Shown: positions 25,417 to 35,031, counted from the first letter of the stretch. The stretch is DNA of 64,000 bases from CAZNOG01 sp964574635 (GCA_964574635.1 CAZNOG010000002.1:186001-250000), one strand, 5' to 3'. Numbers and translations are program-made. Notes: generated by a model not told the origin, from the letters alone.

Positions 25417-25971
25417 GAATTTCGCAATCATTTTTTAAACAATCGCACATTCGGCTGATTGAAAGTAAATTAAGAATATGAAATTTTTAGTTAGAAAGCG
25501 ATTTATTGGAAAAATATGGGAAATATTCACGGGAATGGGTTGCGTGACGGAGCTTAAAAATGCAATCCCCATGAAAATCGATGTCGGGTGGTGAAGACGT
25601 CGATACGATCTTCCGGCGCCACTCGGCGTCATATTTCAATAAGACCATGCCTCCTCTTTTAGGGTTCCAAATCCCTCACTCGAACTTCCCCGCGCTACCG
25701 TCCTAAACACATTGAAATGAGTCGTGACCAATTCACAATGAGCACATACGGCATTATCGCACATGCCGAAACGCGGCGAACCCCCGGTCAACCCGGGATT
25801 TGAATTTTTTGTGTATTTGTTATGAACAATTTCAGCATGAGCGCACAGTACTAACTAACAACAACTTACACTCGAATAAATAGGTGCGACCAAAATACTT
25901 GCACGGCGTCTAGTAAAGATTGTCCGCGATTGATTTTCTATATTCACCGCCCGTACTTCGAAAGTAAATTT

Positions 25972-28212
25972 ATGCGACGATTGTTGTGGTTTGTGGTTGC
26001 GTCCCTCTTCGTACTGGTCGGGAGTCTGGAATCCACAGGGCAAACCAAGGAAATCACCTTGGGCGAGATATGGAAATCAGGGACTTTCAGCCCCAAATAC
26101 ATTCGAGGATTGCGCAGCATGTCCGACGGCATCCACTACACGCGCATGGTCTCGACCCCGGAGGGCAGGTCCATCGTTAAATACGCGTACGAAACCGGAT
26201 CGGCCGTGGACACCTTGTTTACAAGCGGACGCGTTTCCACCCCCGATGGCCGGTCCATCCTGGTCGACGATTACTCCTTCGACCGGACCGAATCCCGCCT
26301 GCTGCTCTCCACTTCCCGGGAGTCGATTTACCGGTACTCGAGCAAAAGCAATTACTACGTGTACGACATGGAAAGCGCGAAGCTGCTCCCCATCACCGAT
26401 TTCGGTTTGGGAAAACAACAGCTCGCCGCCTTCTCCCCCACCACCGCCCACGTGGCATTCGTACGCGACAACGATTTGTACATTTCCGACATCACCGAAG
26501 GCACGGAAACGCGTGTGACGAACGACGGGGAATGGGGAAAAATCATCAACGGCGCGGTGGATTGGGTGTACGAGGAAGAATTCGCCTTCGACCGAGGATT
26601 TCACTGGTCGCCCGACGGAAAACGCATCGCCTATTACCGCTTCGACGAATCGGAAGTGAAGGAATTCGACATGACCATGTACACCGGCCTTTACCCCGGG
26701 GAATACCGCTTCAAGTACCCCAAAGCCGGAGAGCGGAATTCCACGGTGCGCATCTTCGTGTACGACCTCGCCGACCGCTCCAAAAAGGAAGTGGACCTCA
26801 ACCCCGATCCCGAACAGTACGTGCCGCGCATCAAGTGGACCGCCGATCCCGCAGTGCTGGCCGTCATGCGCATGAACCGGCACCAAAGCAAATTGGAATT
26901 CCTGCTGGCCGACGCCTCCAAAGGCAAGGCGCAGGTCATTCCCACCACGGTCATGTACACCGAAACCAGCGACACCTATATAGAGATCAACGACAATTTG
27001 CAATTTCTGAAGGACGGAAAGCATTTCGTTTGGAATTCCGAGAAGTCGGGTTTCAACCACCTCTACCTCTTTGACATGAAAGGCCGTGAAGTGGGCCCGA
27101 TCACCGCCGGGCGCTGGGATATCGTGGACGTTTACGGCGTCGACGAACAGGAAGGCAAAGCCTACTTCTCCGCCGCGGTGGACGGCCCCACCACCCGAGG
27201 GGTATACGTTCAGGATTTTTCGGCTTTGATGAAATCGGGCGAGAAAAACCCGAAACCGCCCGTAAACCTCGCCCCCGCCCTGCCTTCGAATTCCGCCGTA
27301 TTTTCCAATACATTCCGCTATTTCATCAACACCGGTTCCGCCGACGGAGTGCCGCCCTTCATCGCGCTGTACGACTCGGAAGGGAAGAAAATTCGCGACT
27401 TGGAAACCAACGAAGCCCTTCGAGATCGATTGAAGGATTACGGCTTGGGTGAAAAGGTGTTCAGCAACTTCGTCACCCCCGAGGGCGACACGCTGAATTA
27501 CTGGATGATCAAACCCCGCGATTTCGACCCCGCGGAGTCTTACCCCGTCATGTTCATGATTTACGGCGGCCCCGGCAGCAATACCGTGGTCAACAGCTGG
27601 GGCGGAGCGAATTACATGTGGCACCAGATGCTCGCACAACAAGGATTCATCATCGTATCCGTCGATCCCCGTGGAACGGGATTGCGGGGCCGTGATTTCA
27701 AGCACTCCACCTACCTGCAACTCGGCAAATTCGAAACCGAGGATTTCATTTACGCCGCCGAGTACTTCGGTTCTCTCGATTACGTAGACCCCGACCGCAT
27801 CGGCATGATGGGCTGGAGCTACGGAGGGTACATGAGCTCGCTGTGCATGACGAAGGGTGCGGAACAATACTCCCTGGGTATCGCGGTGGCGCCGGTGACC
27901 AACTGGCGTTTTTACGACACCATTTATACCGAGCGTTTCATGCGCACTCCACAAGAGAACGCTTCCGGATACGACGACAATTCTCCCATCCACTTCGTCG
28001 AAAAACTCGAAGGAGCGTACCTGCTGGTGCACGGATCGGCCGACGACAACGTGCACCTTCAAAACACCATGGAAATGATCACGGCTTTGGTGGAAGCCGA
28101 CAAACAATTCGACCTCTTCATCTACCCCGATAAAAACCACGGAATTTACGGGGGAAATACGCGGTATCATTTATATACCAAGATGACCGATTTCATCAAA
28201 GCAAACCTGTAA
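25972..28212 (+). CDS. Dipeptidyl-peptidase IV (S9B), exported
   Basis: 746 residues with a signal peptide (MRRLLWFVVASLFVLVGSL). N-terminal beta-propeller carries the DPP-IV mark GAVDWVYEEEFAFDRGFHWSPDG, whose paired glutamates bind the substrate amino terminus; the C-terminal alpha/beta hydrolase holds Ser616 (GWSYGGYMSS), Asp691 (HGSADDNVH) and His723 (PDKNHGIYGG). It removes N-terminal dipeptides, preferring proline or alanine at position two, in the periplasm. The ATG at 25972 is used because it opens into the signal peptide. Two POT transporters follow, 4 bp and then downstream, so released dipeptides can be imported at once. Confidence 0.95.
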   Translation: MRRLLWFVVASLFVLVGSLESTGQTKEITLGEIWKSGTFSPKYIRGLRSMSDGIHYTRMVSTPEGRSIVKYAYETGSAVDTLFTSGRVSTPDGRSILVDDYSFDRTESRLLLSTSRESIYRYSSKSNYYVYDMESAKLLPITDFGLGKQQLAAFSPTTAHVAFVRDNDLYISDITEGTETRVTNDGEWGKIINGAVDWVYEEEFAFDRGFHWSPDGKRIAYYRFDESEVKEFDMTMYTGLYPGEYRFKYPKAGERNSTVRIFVYDLADRSKKEVDLNPDPEQYVPRIKWTADPAVLAVMRMNRHQSKLEFLLADASKGKAQVIPTTVMYTETSDTYIEINDNLQFLKDGKHFVWNSEKSGFNHLYLFDMKGREVGPITAGRWDIVDVYGVDEQEGKAYFSAAVDGPTTRGVYVQDFSALMKSGEKNPKPPVNLAPALPSNSAVFSNTFRYFINTGSADGVPPFIALYDSEGKKIRDLETNEALRDRLKDYGLGEKVFSNFVTPEGDTLNYWMIKPRDFDPAESYPVMFMIYGGPGSNTVVNSWGGANYMWHQMLAQQGFIIVSVDPRGTGLRGRDFKHSTYLQLGKFETEDFIYAAEYFGSLDYVDPDRIGMMGWSYGGYMSSLCMTKGAEQYSLGIAVAPVTNWRFYDTIYTERFMRTPQENASGYDDNSPIHFVEKLEGAYLLVHGSADDNVHLQNTMEMITALVEADKQFDLFIYPDKNHGIYGGNTRYHLYTKMTDFIKANL

Positions 28213-28216
28213 CGCA

Positions 28217-29800
28217 ATGACCACACTTAGACTCGAAGATCAAAAAAGACTTTTCGGCCACCCCGTTGGCTTGTTCATTCTGTTTCTCACCGAGATGTGG
28301 GAGCGTTTTTCCTTTTATGGGATGCGGGCCATCCTGGTGCTTTACCTCGTCGCCGAAACCGCTTCGGACAACCCCGGATTGGGCTGGGCAAACGACAACG
28401 CCATAGCGCTGTACGGATGGTATACCATGTTCGTCTACGTGGCTTCCATCCCGGGCGGAATCATCGCCGACAAACTGCTGGGCCAAAGAAAATCCGTCTT
28501 GGTGGGCGGTTTGCTCCTCTGCGCCGGGCACGGTATTCTGGCCGTCGAAGAGATGTGGGCGTTCTACTCGGGATTGGTTTTGATCGTCATGGGGGTGGGA
28601 ATGTTGAAGCCCAACATTTCGACCATGGTCGGCGGACTCTACCCCAAAAGCGAGCAGAACAAGCGCGACATGGGTTTCTACATCTTTTACATGGGCATCA
28701 ACTTGGGTGCAGCCGCCGCCGCTTTGCTGGTGGGCTACATCGGTGAAAACCACGGTTGGCACTACGGCTTCGGTCTCGCGGGCATCGGTATGGCCATCGG
28801 GCAAATCACCTACCTTCTGGGTCAAAAGCACATCCGACACGTCGGCAACTTGGTGAAAGTCGAACAAACCCCGGAAGAGAAAAAGGCACAGGGAAGCTTG
28901 TTCGCCAAGATTTTCGAGGAGAAGAACTCCCTGATAGGCTTCATCCTCACCGCGTTACTGGGTATTTACATCTGGGTTTTTCACGATTCCTGGTCGTACG
29001 GCCTGCTGGTCATCGGTTTGGCGTTTGCCGTCGGATTCGCAATTACCGTGTACAACGACGGGAACAAAGTGGAAAAAGACCGAATATTGGTGGTCTACCT
29101 TTCTTTCCTGCTTATCATCATTTTCTGGGGGGCTTTCGAGCAGGCCGGTGGTCTGTTGAACATCTACGCATCTCAAAAGACCGATCTGAGGCTGGCCGGA
29201 TTCGAAGTGCCGGCGAGTTGGTTCCAATCCGTCAACGCCATCTTCATCCTCACCTTCGCCACCATCGTAGGTAGCTTTTGGGTGTGGTGGAAAAACCGAA
29301 AGCGGGAATCTTCCGCACTGTTCAAAATGGCCATCGGGATCATCATCATGGGATGGGGATTCCTGTTCATGAGCGCCGCCAGCCAAGAAGTTCAGTACAA
29401 CGAAGTGGGCGAGATCATCAAAAAGTCGGGGATGCACTGGTTGGTTCTGGCTTACCTCTTTCACACCTTGGGTGAGCTGTGCCTCTCCCCCGTCGCGCTG
29501 TCATTCCTCACAAAATTGGCGCCCGAGCGGTGGATGGCCTTTATGATGGGGGCGTACTTCGCCGCATCGGGTTTGGGCAACAAAGTGGCCGGAATGATCG
29601 GAGAATCGGCATCTGATGTGGGTGAATTCGCGATTTTTACCGGAATCGCCATTTTCTGTACCATTTTCGGACTGATCGTCATCTTGATGCTCAAACCTTT
29701 GAAACGGTTGGTACACGGTGCCGAAGACGCCGACACCCCGGACGAGGCCCTCGAACAACAAGAAGGCCCGATCATGGCGAGCGAAGATCTCCACGATTAA
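28217..29800 (+). CDS. POT-family proton-dependent peptide transporter (first copy)
   Basis: 527 residues with about 12-14 membrane segments. The POT signature FLTEMWERFSFYGMRA (ExxERFxYYG type) is at residues 24-39, followed by the family's GGIIADKLLGQRK and GVGMLKPNISTMVGGLY (residue 130 region); FHTLGELCLSPVALSFL near the end is also typical. It imports di- and tripeptides with protons. It starts 4 bp after the DPP-IV stop, implying co-transcription. The tail after residue 500 is acidic and cytoplasmic. Confidence 0.94.
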   Translation: MTTLRLEDQKRLFGHPVGLFILFLTEMWERFSFYGMRAILVLYLVAETASDNPGLGWANDNAIALYGWYTMFVYVASIPGGIIADKLLGQRKSVLVGGLLLCAGHGILAVEEMWAFYSGLVLIVMGVGMLKPNISTMVGGLYPKSEQNKRDMGFYIFYMGINLGAAAAALLVGYIGENHGWHYGFGLAGIGMAIGQITYLLGQKHIRHVGNLVKVEQTPEEKKAQGSLFAKIFEEKNSLIGFILTALLGIYIWVFHDSWSYGLLVIGLAFAVGFAITVYNDGNKVEKDRILVVYLSFLLIIIFWGAFEQAGGLLNIYASQKTDLRLAGFEVPASWFQSVNAIFILTFATIVGSFWVWWKNRKRESSALFKMAIGIIIMGWGFLFMSAASQEVQYNEVGEIIKKSGMHWLVLAYLFHTLGELCLSPVALSFLTKLAPERWMAFMMGAYFAASGLGNKVAGMIGESASDVGEFAIFTGIAIFCTIFGLIVILMLKPLKRLVHGAEDADTPDEALEQQEGPIMASEDLHD

Positions 29801-29846
29801 TCTTCTTCACGATCACCTCATTTTTTCCGCATAAACAGATGCCGAC

Positions 29847-31631
29847 ATGACGAAGACCTCTGACATCGAAAACCTCTTCAAAGACACGGTTTTGGGACAC
29901 CCCGCCGGTCTCTTCGTGCTTTTTTTCACGGAGATGTGGGAACGCTTTTCCTTCTACGGTATGCGAATTCTACTCGTGTTGTTTTTGACGGCGCCGCTGC
30001 TTAGCGACAACCCCGGATGGGAATGGCCGCGGGAAAATGCGCTCGCCCTGATCGGCACCTACGGGTTTCTGCTCTACCTCACCCCCATCGTGGGCGGATG
30101 GATCGCCGACAAGATTACGGGCTACCGCGTGGCGGTGGTCATCGGGTGTTTGATCATGACCATGGGCCACGCCGCCATGGTGTTCGAAACCGTGACTTCG
30201 TTTTACATCGGACTCGCCCTACTGGTGATCGGAACCGGCTTCTTCAAACCCAACATCACCTCCATCATCTCCGAAATGTACAAGGGGAAGGAATCCAAAA
30301 AAGACGGAGCCTACACCATCTTTTACATGGGCGTAAACGCCGGGGCGTTCTTCGGCATGATGCTTTGCGGATATCTGGCCGAAAATTTCGGATGGTCGTG
30401 GGGCTTCGGTCTGGCGGGATTCTTCATGCTCTTGGGCATGCTGCAGTTCGTCTTGGCCAAAAGCCTTTTCGGCAAGATCGGCGCCAAACCCGAAAGCACC
30501 GCGGAAATCGAAGAATTATCCAAGCGCGAAGATTGGGTGGACCCCGAATCGGAAGCCGAAGGCGGAAGACTCAACCCCTTCACCACCCTCGACAAAATCC
30601 TGATTTTGCTCTCATCCGTGGGGGGACTCTTGTACGTATTCAACGATCCACTGGAAAAGATCGAAGACATCAATTTGTTGCCCTTTGAAGTCATGGGTCT
30701 CAGCGGGACGAATTTCGTGGTCTTGCTGGCCTTGGTGTTTTTCATCGCGCTGCTGATTATGCGGATATCCCGGTACATTCCCGTGGTTCGCGACCGATTG
30801 ATCGCCGTGGCGGTGTTTGCGGTGTTCACCATCTTTTTCTTCACCTTCTTCGAACAGTCGCTCGGTACCATGGCCCTGTTTGCCCGGGATTACACCAACC
30901 GGGTTTTGGACGGCAGCGTCGCCGTGGTGTTTTCCATAGTGGACGCCCTGCTTACCACGGTGCCGTTGATCATCATCACTTGGGTGCTTTATCTGCTGGG
31001 CAAGAAGACCTTCTCGAGGATCGCCCTCTCCAACTTGGTGCTCTTTCTGGCCTTCGCCGGAATTTGGTTCTTGGTGATCTATCGCTTGGTCGATAAATTT
31101 TCCGAAGAAGTCACGGAAATCGACGCCACGTGGTTCGCCATCTTGAACTCCTTCTTCATCATCACCTTGGCACCGCTGTTTTCCAAGTGGTGGGAAAGCA
31201 AATACAACCCCAGTGCGGCGGTGAAATACGGCATCGGCTTGGTATTGCTGGGATTGGGATTTGCCGTGCTGTCGTACGGAGCTTCGGAAATTCCGCCCGG
31301 TGCTCAAACGGCCAAGGTGAGCATCGTCTTCTTGATCGTCACCTACCTGTTTCACACCATGGGTGAGCTTTGCTTGTCGCCCGTAGGCTTATCGTATCTC
31401 AGCAAGTTGATTCCGGCTCGAATGATCGGCTTCATGTTCGGGGTATGGTACCTCGCCATCGCGGTGGGGCAAAAGGCGGCCGGCGCCAGCGGCGGTTTGA
31501 TCGACAAGATTTCGTCGGAATATTCCCTGGGCATATTCTTCGGCATCTTCGCCGTCATTCCGATCGGCGTCGGTGTGATCGCCTTTCTTTTGAACCCCTT
31601 CTTGAAGCGCATGATGCACGGGGTGCGTTGA
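29847..31631 (+). CDS. POT-family proton-dependent peptide transporter (second copy)
   Basis: 594 residues, clearly homologous to the preceding gene: LFVLFFTEMWERFSFYGMRI at residues 24-43, GGWIADKITGYR, and FHTMGELCLSPVGLSYLSKL near the end. It is longer than the first copy because of an extra loop with two more hydrophobic segments (about residues 280-400). Two POT carriers in one operon may differ in peptide size or affinity. The gap of 46 bp to the first copy shows no terminator. Confidence 0.94.
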   Translation: MTKTSDIENLFKDTVLGHPAGLFVLFFTEMWERFSFYGMRILLVLFLTAPLLSDNPGWEWPRENALALIGTYGFLLYLTPIVGGWIADKITGYRVAVVIGCLIMTMGHAAMVFETVTSFYIGLALLVIGTGFFKPNITSIISEMYKGKESKKDGAYTIFYMGVNAGAFFGMMLCGYLAENFGWSWGFGLAGFFMLLGMLQFVLAKSLFGKIGAKPESTAEIEELSKREDWVDPESEAEGGRLNPFTTLDKILILLSSVGGLLYVFNDPLEKIEDINLLPFEVMGLSGTNFVVLLALVFFIALLIMRISRYIPVVRDRLIAVAVFAVFTIFFFTFFEQSLGTMALFARDYTNRVLDGSVAVVFSIVDALLTTVPLIIITWVLYLLGKKTFSRIALSNLVLFLAFAGIWFLVIYRLVDKFSEEVTEIDATWFAILNSFFIITLAPLFSKWWESKYNPSAAVKYGIGLVLLGLGFAVLSYGASEIPPGAQTAKVSIVFLIVTYLFHTMGELCLSPVGLSYLSKLIPARMIGFMFGVWYLAIAVGQKAAGASGGLIDKISSEYSLGIFFGIFAVIPIGVGVIAFLLNPFLKRMMHGVR

Positions 31632-31717
31632 TTACCGCACGGAATTTCTTTCCGGCGCGCTGTTGGGATTCGGATGTTTCGAGTGGATTGCGTCGTGCAA
31701 GGTTCGGATTAAGGCAT

Positions 31718-31725
31718 TATCTTTG
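31718..31725 (+). promoter_or_regulatory. -7 box TATCTTTG upstream of the thioredoxin-fold gene
   Basis: TATCTTTG, 33 bp before the ATG at 31759, fitting TANNTTTG. Confidence 0.58.
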
Positions 31726-31758
31726 CTTTCTCCCACACCCGAAAAAACGACATCGAAC

Positions 31759-32304
31759 ATGTTCAAATTTAAATTCGCTATGAAATACGTCCTGATCGCC
31801 ATGATTTTCGGGCCATTATTGACTTTCGCCCAAACGAATGAGATCGACTGGATCTCACTGAACGAGGCGGAAAAGCGCATGGAAAAAGCCCCCAAGAAAG
31901 TCCTCATCGACGTGTACACCGACTGGTGCGGCCCGTGCAGGATCATGAACAACACCACGTTCAAGGATCCGAAAGTGGTGGAATACATCAACGAACATTA
32001 CTACGCCATCAAGTTCAACGCCGAAGGACCCGAACAGGTGGAGTTTCGCGGACACGTATTTAAAAACGACGACTACGACCCCGCGCGGCGCGGGCGCAAC
32101 GCCACCCACGATCTCACCCGGGCCATCGCGCCGGTAAACGGACGCATCGCCTACCCCACGATCGTGTACATGGACGAATCGTTCAATTTGTTGACGCCCG
32201 TACAAGGGCTGCAACGACCCGAGCAAATCCTGCCCATCCTTTCCTTTTTTGCCGAAGACGCGTACAAAACCCAGACCTGGGAAGAGTACCAAAAATCCAA
32301 ATAA
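31759..32304 (+). CDS. Thioredoxin-fold protein, exported
   Basis: 181 residues. A signal peptide (MKYVLIAMIFGPLLTFAQ from the second ATG at 31780) precedes a thioredoxin-like domain with VLIDVYTDWCGPCRIMNN, i.e. an intact CGPC active site at about residues 59-62, and the cis-proline stretch GRIAYPTIVYMD. A 25-residue insert (about 95-120) is longer than in plain thioredoxin, like the DUF255/thioredoxin_7 group. It probably acts as a periplasmic thiol-disulfide reductase. The start at 31759 is one of two close ATGs. Monocistronic, with its own promoter. Confidence 0.85.
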   Translation: MFKFKFAMKYVLIAMIFGPLLTFAQTNEIDWISLNEAEKRMEKAPKKVLIDVYTDWCGPCRIMNNTTFKDPKVVEYINEHYYAIKFNAEGPEQVEFRGHVFKNDDYDPARRGRNATHDLTRAIAPVNGRIAYPTIVYMDESFNLLTPVQGLQRPEQILPILSFFAEDAYKTQTWEEYQKSK

Positions 32305-32402
32305 TCCGACCCCGAGAAAGCTGGTTTGGGGAAGGTTGTAAACACCGCTGCAAACGTGGTGTTTAAAGCATATGAATTTGGCGCGCATCCACCATTAATT
32401 TG

Positions 32403-32410
32403 TACATTTG
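32403..32410 (+). promoter_or_regulatory. -7 box TACATTTG upstream of gltA
   Basis: TACATTTG with TTTG at 32377-32380, 22 bp apart, 36 bp before the gltA ATG. Confidence 0.6.
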
Positions 32411-32446
32411 CGGTCGAATTCACCACCTCTAAAATACCACTGAACA

Positions 32447-33733
32447 ATGAGTGAAACCGCCAAATTGATCGTTGGGGACAAAACCATAGAGTTGCCCTTG
32501 TACGTTGGAACGGAAAACGAAATCGCGATAGACATTTCCAAGCTGAGGGCCTCATCGGGCATCATCACCTTGGATCCCGGATACAAGAACACGGGAGCGA
32601 CCATTTCCAAAGTCACTTTTCTCGACGGGGAAAAGGGAATCTTGCGCTACCGAGGCTATCCCATCCAACAGTTGGCGGAACAATCCAATTTTCTGGAAGT
32701 GGCCTACCTGCTCATCTACGGCGAGCTGCCCACCAAAGAAGAAATGGACGACTTCACGTACAAGATCACGAACCACACGTTGATCCACGAAGACATGAAG
32801 CGCTTTTACGAGGCCTTCCCCTCCAACGCGCATCCGATGGGAATCCTGTCGTCCATGCTCTCGTCGCTCAGTACATTCTACCCCGAATCGCAGAAGACCA
32901 ACCGCACCCGCGAGGACATCGACCTGACCACGCGCCGGTTGATCGCGAAAATCCCCACCCTCGCGGCGCTGTCGTACAAGTCGAGCAAAGGACAGCCCTA
33001 CATGTATCCCGACAACAGCCTGAGCTACGTCGAGAACTTCCTCTACATGATGTTCGCAGTACCTAGCGAGGAATACAGGCTGGACCCGGTGGTGGTGAAG
33101 GCACTCGACCAACTGTTGATCCTCCACGCCGACCACGAACAAAACTGCTCCACCAGCACGGTGCGCATCGTAGGGTCGTCGATGTCCAACATGTACTCCG
33201 CCATTTCGGCCGGTGTATCGGCGCTGTGGGGACCTCTGCACGGAGGGGCGAACCAAGCCGTCATCGAAATGCTCGAAAGGATCATCGAAGACGGAGGCAA
33301 CATGCAAAAGTGGGTGGACAAGGCCAAAGACAAGGACGACCCCTTCCGCCTGATGGGATTCGGCCACCGCGTGTACAAGAACTTCGACCCCCGCGCGACC
33401 ATCATCAAAAAAGCCAGCGACGAAGTGCTCGAGAAAATGGGCATCCACGACAAGGCGCTGGAAATCGCAAAAGAATTGGAAGAAATCGCCTTGAAAGACG
33501 AATACTTCATCGAGAGAGGTCTGTACCCCAACGTGGATTTCTACTCGGGAATCATCTACCGAGCCATAGGCATACCCACCGAAATGTTTACGGTGCTCTT
33601 CGCCATGGGTCGACTGCCCGGATGGATTGCCCAGTACCGCGAAATGGTGGAAAACAAAGAGCCGATCGGACGGCCGAGACAGATCTACGACGGAGAAACC
33701 GAACGCGATTTCGTCCCGGTGGACAAACGCTGA
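32447..33733 (+). CDS. gltA: Citrate synthase (type II)
   Basis: 428 residues; condenses acetyl-CoA and oxaloacetate to citrate in the TCA cycle. Hallmarks: ILRYRGYPIQQLAEQSNFLEVAYLL, the active-site LHADHEQNCSTSTVR, GPLHGGANQAV, and GFGHRVYKNFDPRA with the catalytic His; the catalytic Asp lies in PNVDFYSGIIY. Length matches hexameric, Gram-negative type enzymes, including the N-terminal beta domain. Followed by a strong terminator; own promoter upstream. Confidence 0.97.
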   Translation: MSETAKLIVGDKTIELPLYVGTENEIAIDISKLRASSGIITLDPGYKNTGATISKVTFLDGEKGILRYRGYPIQQLAEQSNFLEVAYLLIYGELPTKEEMDDFTYKITNHTLIHEDMKRFYEAFPSNAHPMGILSSMLSSLSTFYPESQKTNRTREDIDLTTRRLIAKIPTLAALSYKSSKGQPYMYPDNSLSYVENFLYMMFAVPSEEYRLDPVVVKALDQLLILHADHEQNCSTSTVRIVGSSMSNMYSAISAGVSALWGPLHGGANQAVIEMLERIIEDGGNMQKWVDKAKDKDDPFRLMGFGHRVYKNFDPRATIIKKASDEVLEKMGIHDKALEIAKELEEIALKDEYFIERGLYPNVDFYSGIIYRAIGIPTEMFTVLFAMGRLPGWIAQYREMVENKEPIGRPRQIYDGETERDFVPVDKR

Positions 33734-33740
33734 TCTTCCA

Positions 33741-33777
33741 CGCCGGATCGCCCACTGCGGTCCGGCGTTTTGTTTTT
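33741..33777 (+). terminator. Rho-independent terminator of gltA
   Basis: CGCCGGA (33741-33747) pairs with TCCGGCG (33761-33767), with inner CGC/GCG pairs, followed by TTTTGTTTTT. It starts 7 bp after the gltA stop. Confidence 0.85.
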
Positions 33778-33920
33778 ACGCAGTGCGATGACCGTAAAGC
33801 GAAATTGCACATCTTTGGCGTGAATGCGCTCGCGAGTCACACCCACAAAAACCCAAAAAACCCCGGGCGTCTTCCTTTTTTAAATCCGCGCGGACGGTGT
33901 AGACCATTGTAGACAAATCT

Positions 33921-33928
33921 TATCTTTG
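33921..33928 (+). promoter_or_regulatory. -7 box TATCTTTG upstream of the USP gene
   Basis: TATCTTTG, 37 bp before the ATG of the universal stress protein gene. One copy of the CACCCACAAAAACCC word lies about 70 bp further upstream (33840-33854). Confidence 0.58.
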
Positions 33929-33965
33929 CTACGGCAATACCCACCCATCCCTATCAGGTAAATTC

Positions 33966-34787
33966 ATGAAAAAAATCCTTGTACCCACAGACTTTTCCGA
34001 AGGTGCCTACCACGCGCTGCAATACGCCGTGGAACTCGCCAAGGAATACGGGGCGTCCATCGACGTGGTGAACGCGTTTTACATGCCCCCATCAGGCTCC
34101 ACCATTCTGGTAGACATCACCGACGTGCTCAAGAAAAGCGCCGATGAAGCCATGGCGAAACTCCGCGCCAAGGTGGAATCCTCGCCCATGCACGGCGAAG
34201 TGGACATGCGCTTTGAAACCCATTACGGCTCGGTGGAGCAAACCATCGCGTACCACGTGAAACACAAGGGCGTGGATGCCGTGGTGATGGGTACGCAGGG
34301 CGCCAGCGGAATCACGGAAAAGTGGCTCGGCACAAACGCCAGTTCGGCGGCGAAAAACGCGGATGTTCCCCTGTGGGTCATCCCGGCCGACAAAGACTTT
34401 CGCATGCCGCGAAAGATCCTCTGCGCCACGGACTTGAAGATGTTTCGCGACGAGGTGCCCTTGGAATACGTGCGGCAACTGGCCAATAAATTCCACTCGG
34501 AAGTGAAGTTCCTGCACGTGCGCCAAGACGATTCGGAAAAACCCGAAGAGAAAGCGTGCAAGGAATGGGCCGACGAGCGGTTTCCGGTGCGCAAACCCGA
34601 ATTCGTTTTCGTGCACGACGACGACATCGAAGACGGCATCGAAGACGCCGTGGAAGACGAAAAACCCGACCTGCTCGTGGTGGTTCGACGCGATTACGGA
34701 TTCTTCAAGAATCTGTTCCACAGCTCCGTGACGCGGCAAGTGATCAACTCGGCCGATCTGCCCATACTGGTGTTGAAGGGCGGTTGA
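33966..34787 (+). CDS. Universal stress protein with two USP domains
   Basis: 273 residues. The first UspA domain (1-145) has KILVPTDFSEGAYHALQYAVELA and the ATP-binding-type VVMGTQGASGITEKWLGTNASSAAKNADVPLWVIP (G2xG9xGS/T pattern). The second (about 150-273) starts KILCATDLKMF and is degenerate at its nucleotide motif, ending in VTRQVINSADLPILVLKGG. Cytoplasmic; tandem USPs are common in Bacteroidota and linked to stress and stationary survival. Single gene with its own promoter. Confidence 0.9.
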   Translation: MKKILVPTDFSEGAYHALQYAVELAKEYGASIDVVNAFYMPPSGSTILVDITDVLKKSADEAMAKLRAKVESSPMHGEVDMRFETHYGSVEQTIAYHVKHKGVDAVVMGTQGASGITEKWLGTNASSAAKNADVPLWVIPADKDFRMPRKILCATDLKMFRDEVPLEYVRQLANKFHSEVKFLHVRQDDSEKPEEKACKEWADERFPVRKPEFVFVHDDDIEDGIEDAVEDEKPDLLVVVRRDYGFFKNLFHSSVTRQVINSADLPILVLKGG

Positions 34788-34888
34788 GTTTTTGTGGGTG
34801 AGGACTGACGGGTTTCATTCCCGCCATGTACCTTGTAAATAACCCTGCAAATTTGAGTAAAGTGCTTCCGCATAACGGAAGGATTCGT

Positions 34889-34896
34889 TACTTTTG
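34889..34896 (+). promoter_or_regulatory. -7 box TACTTTTG upstream of tRNA-His
   Basis: TACTTTTG matches TANNTTTG, ending 14 bp before the first base (G-1) of the tRNA. Confidence 0.55.
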
Positions 34897-34910
34897 CAGC
34901 GAAAATATAC

Positions 34911-34985
34911 GGTGGTTGTAGCTCAGCTGGTTAGAGCGCCTGATTGTGGTTCAGGAAGTCGTGGGTTCGAATCCCATCTTCCACC
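34911..34985 (+). tRNA. tRNA-His (GTG)
   Basis: Cloverleaf with D stem GCTC/GAGC, anticodon stem CCTGA/TCAGG, loop TTGTGGT with anticodon GTG, variable loop of 5 nt, and T arm GTGGG-TTCGAAT-CCCAT. The extra G at position -1 (34911) and discriminator C73 (34985) are histidine identity signs. The acceptor stem has two adjacent T-T mismatches (5-68 and 6-67). The CCA end is not encoded. A terminator follows 15 bp later. Confidence 0.93.
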
Positions 34986-35000
34986 CTTGAAAACCAAGAT

Positions 35001-35031
35001 AAAAGCCATGCATTCCGCATGGCTTTTTTCA
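35001..35031 (+). terminator. Bidirectional terminator after tRNA-His and the iron ABC operon
   Basis: AAAAGCCATGC (35001-35011) pairs with GCATGGCTTTT (35017-35027) around loop ATTCC and is followed by a T-run, ending tRNA-His transcripts. On the minus strand the A-run on the other side serves the ATPase gene, whose stop codon begins inside this region (35029). Confidence 0.85.

Larger units (their letters stand above)
24401..25971. other. 1.57-kb gene-free region with small RNA genes
   Basis: No protein gene was recognised. Working rightwards it holds structured element copy 3 (24510-24638), two related small RNA genes on the minus strand (24745-24876 and 25237-25379), one copy of the recurrent word CACCCACAAAAACC (24983-24996), and an AT-rich stretch from about 25400 to 25970 without a clear feature. 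From about 24.8 kb onward the base composition is visibly more AT-rich than the flanking genes. Confidence 0.7.

Noticed and set aside
25435..25632. 65-residue hydrophobic open frame in the gene-free region
   Set aside because: No promoter, no conserved pattern and AT-rich noise-like composition; kept as non-coding.
26077..28170. Long open frame on the minus strand opposite DPP-IV
   Set aside because: Low-complexity valine/histidine/glycine-rich product without domains; DPP-IV on the other strand has all catalytic motifs.
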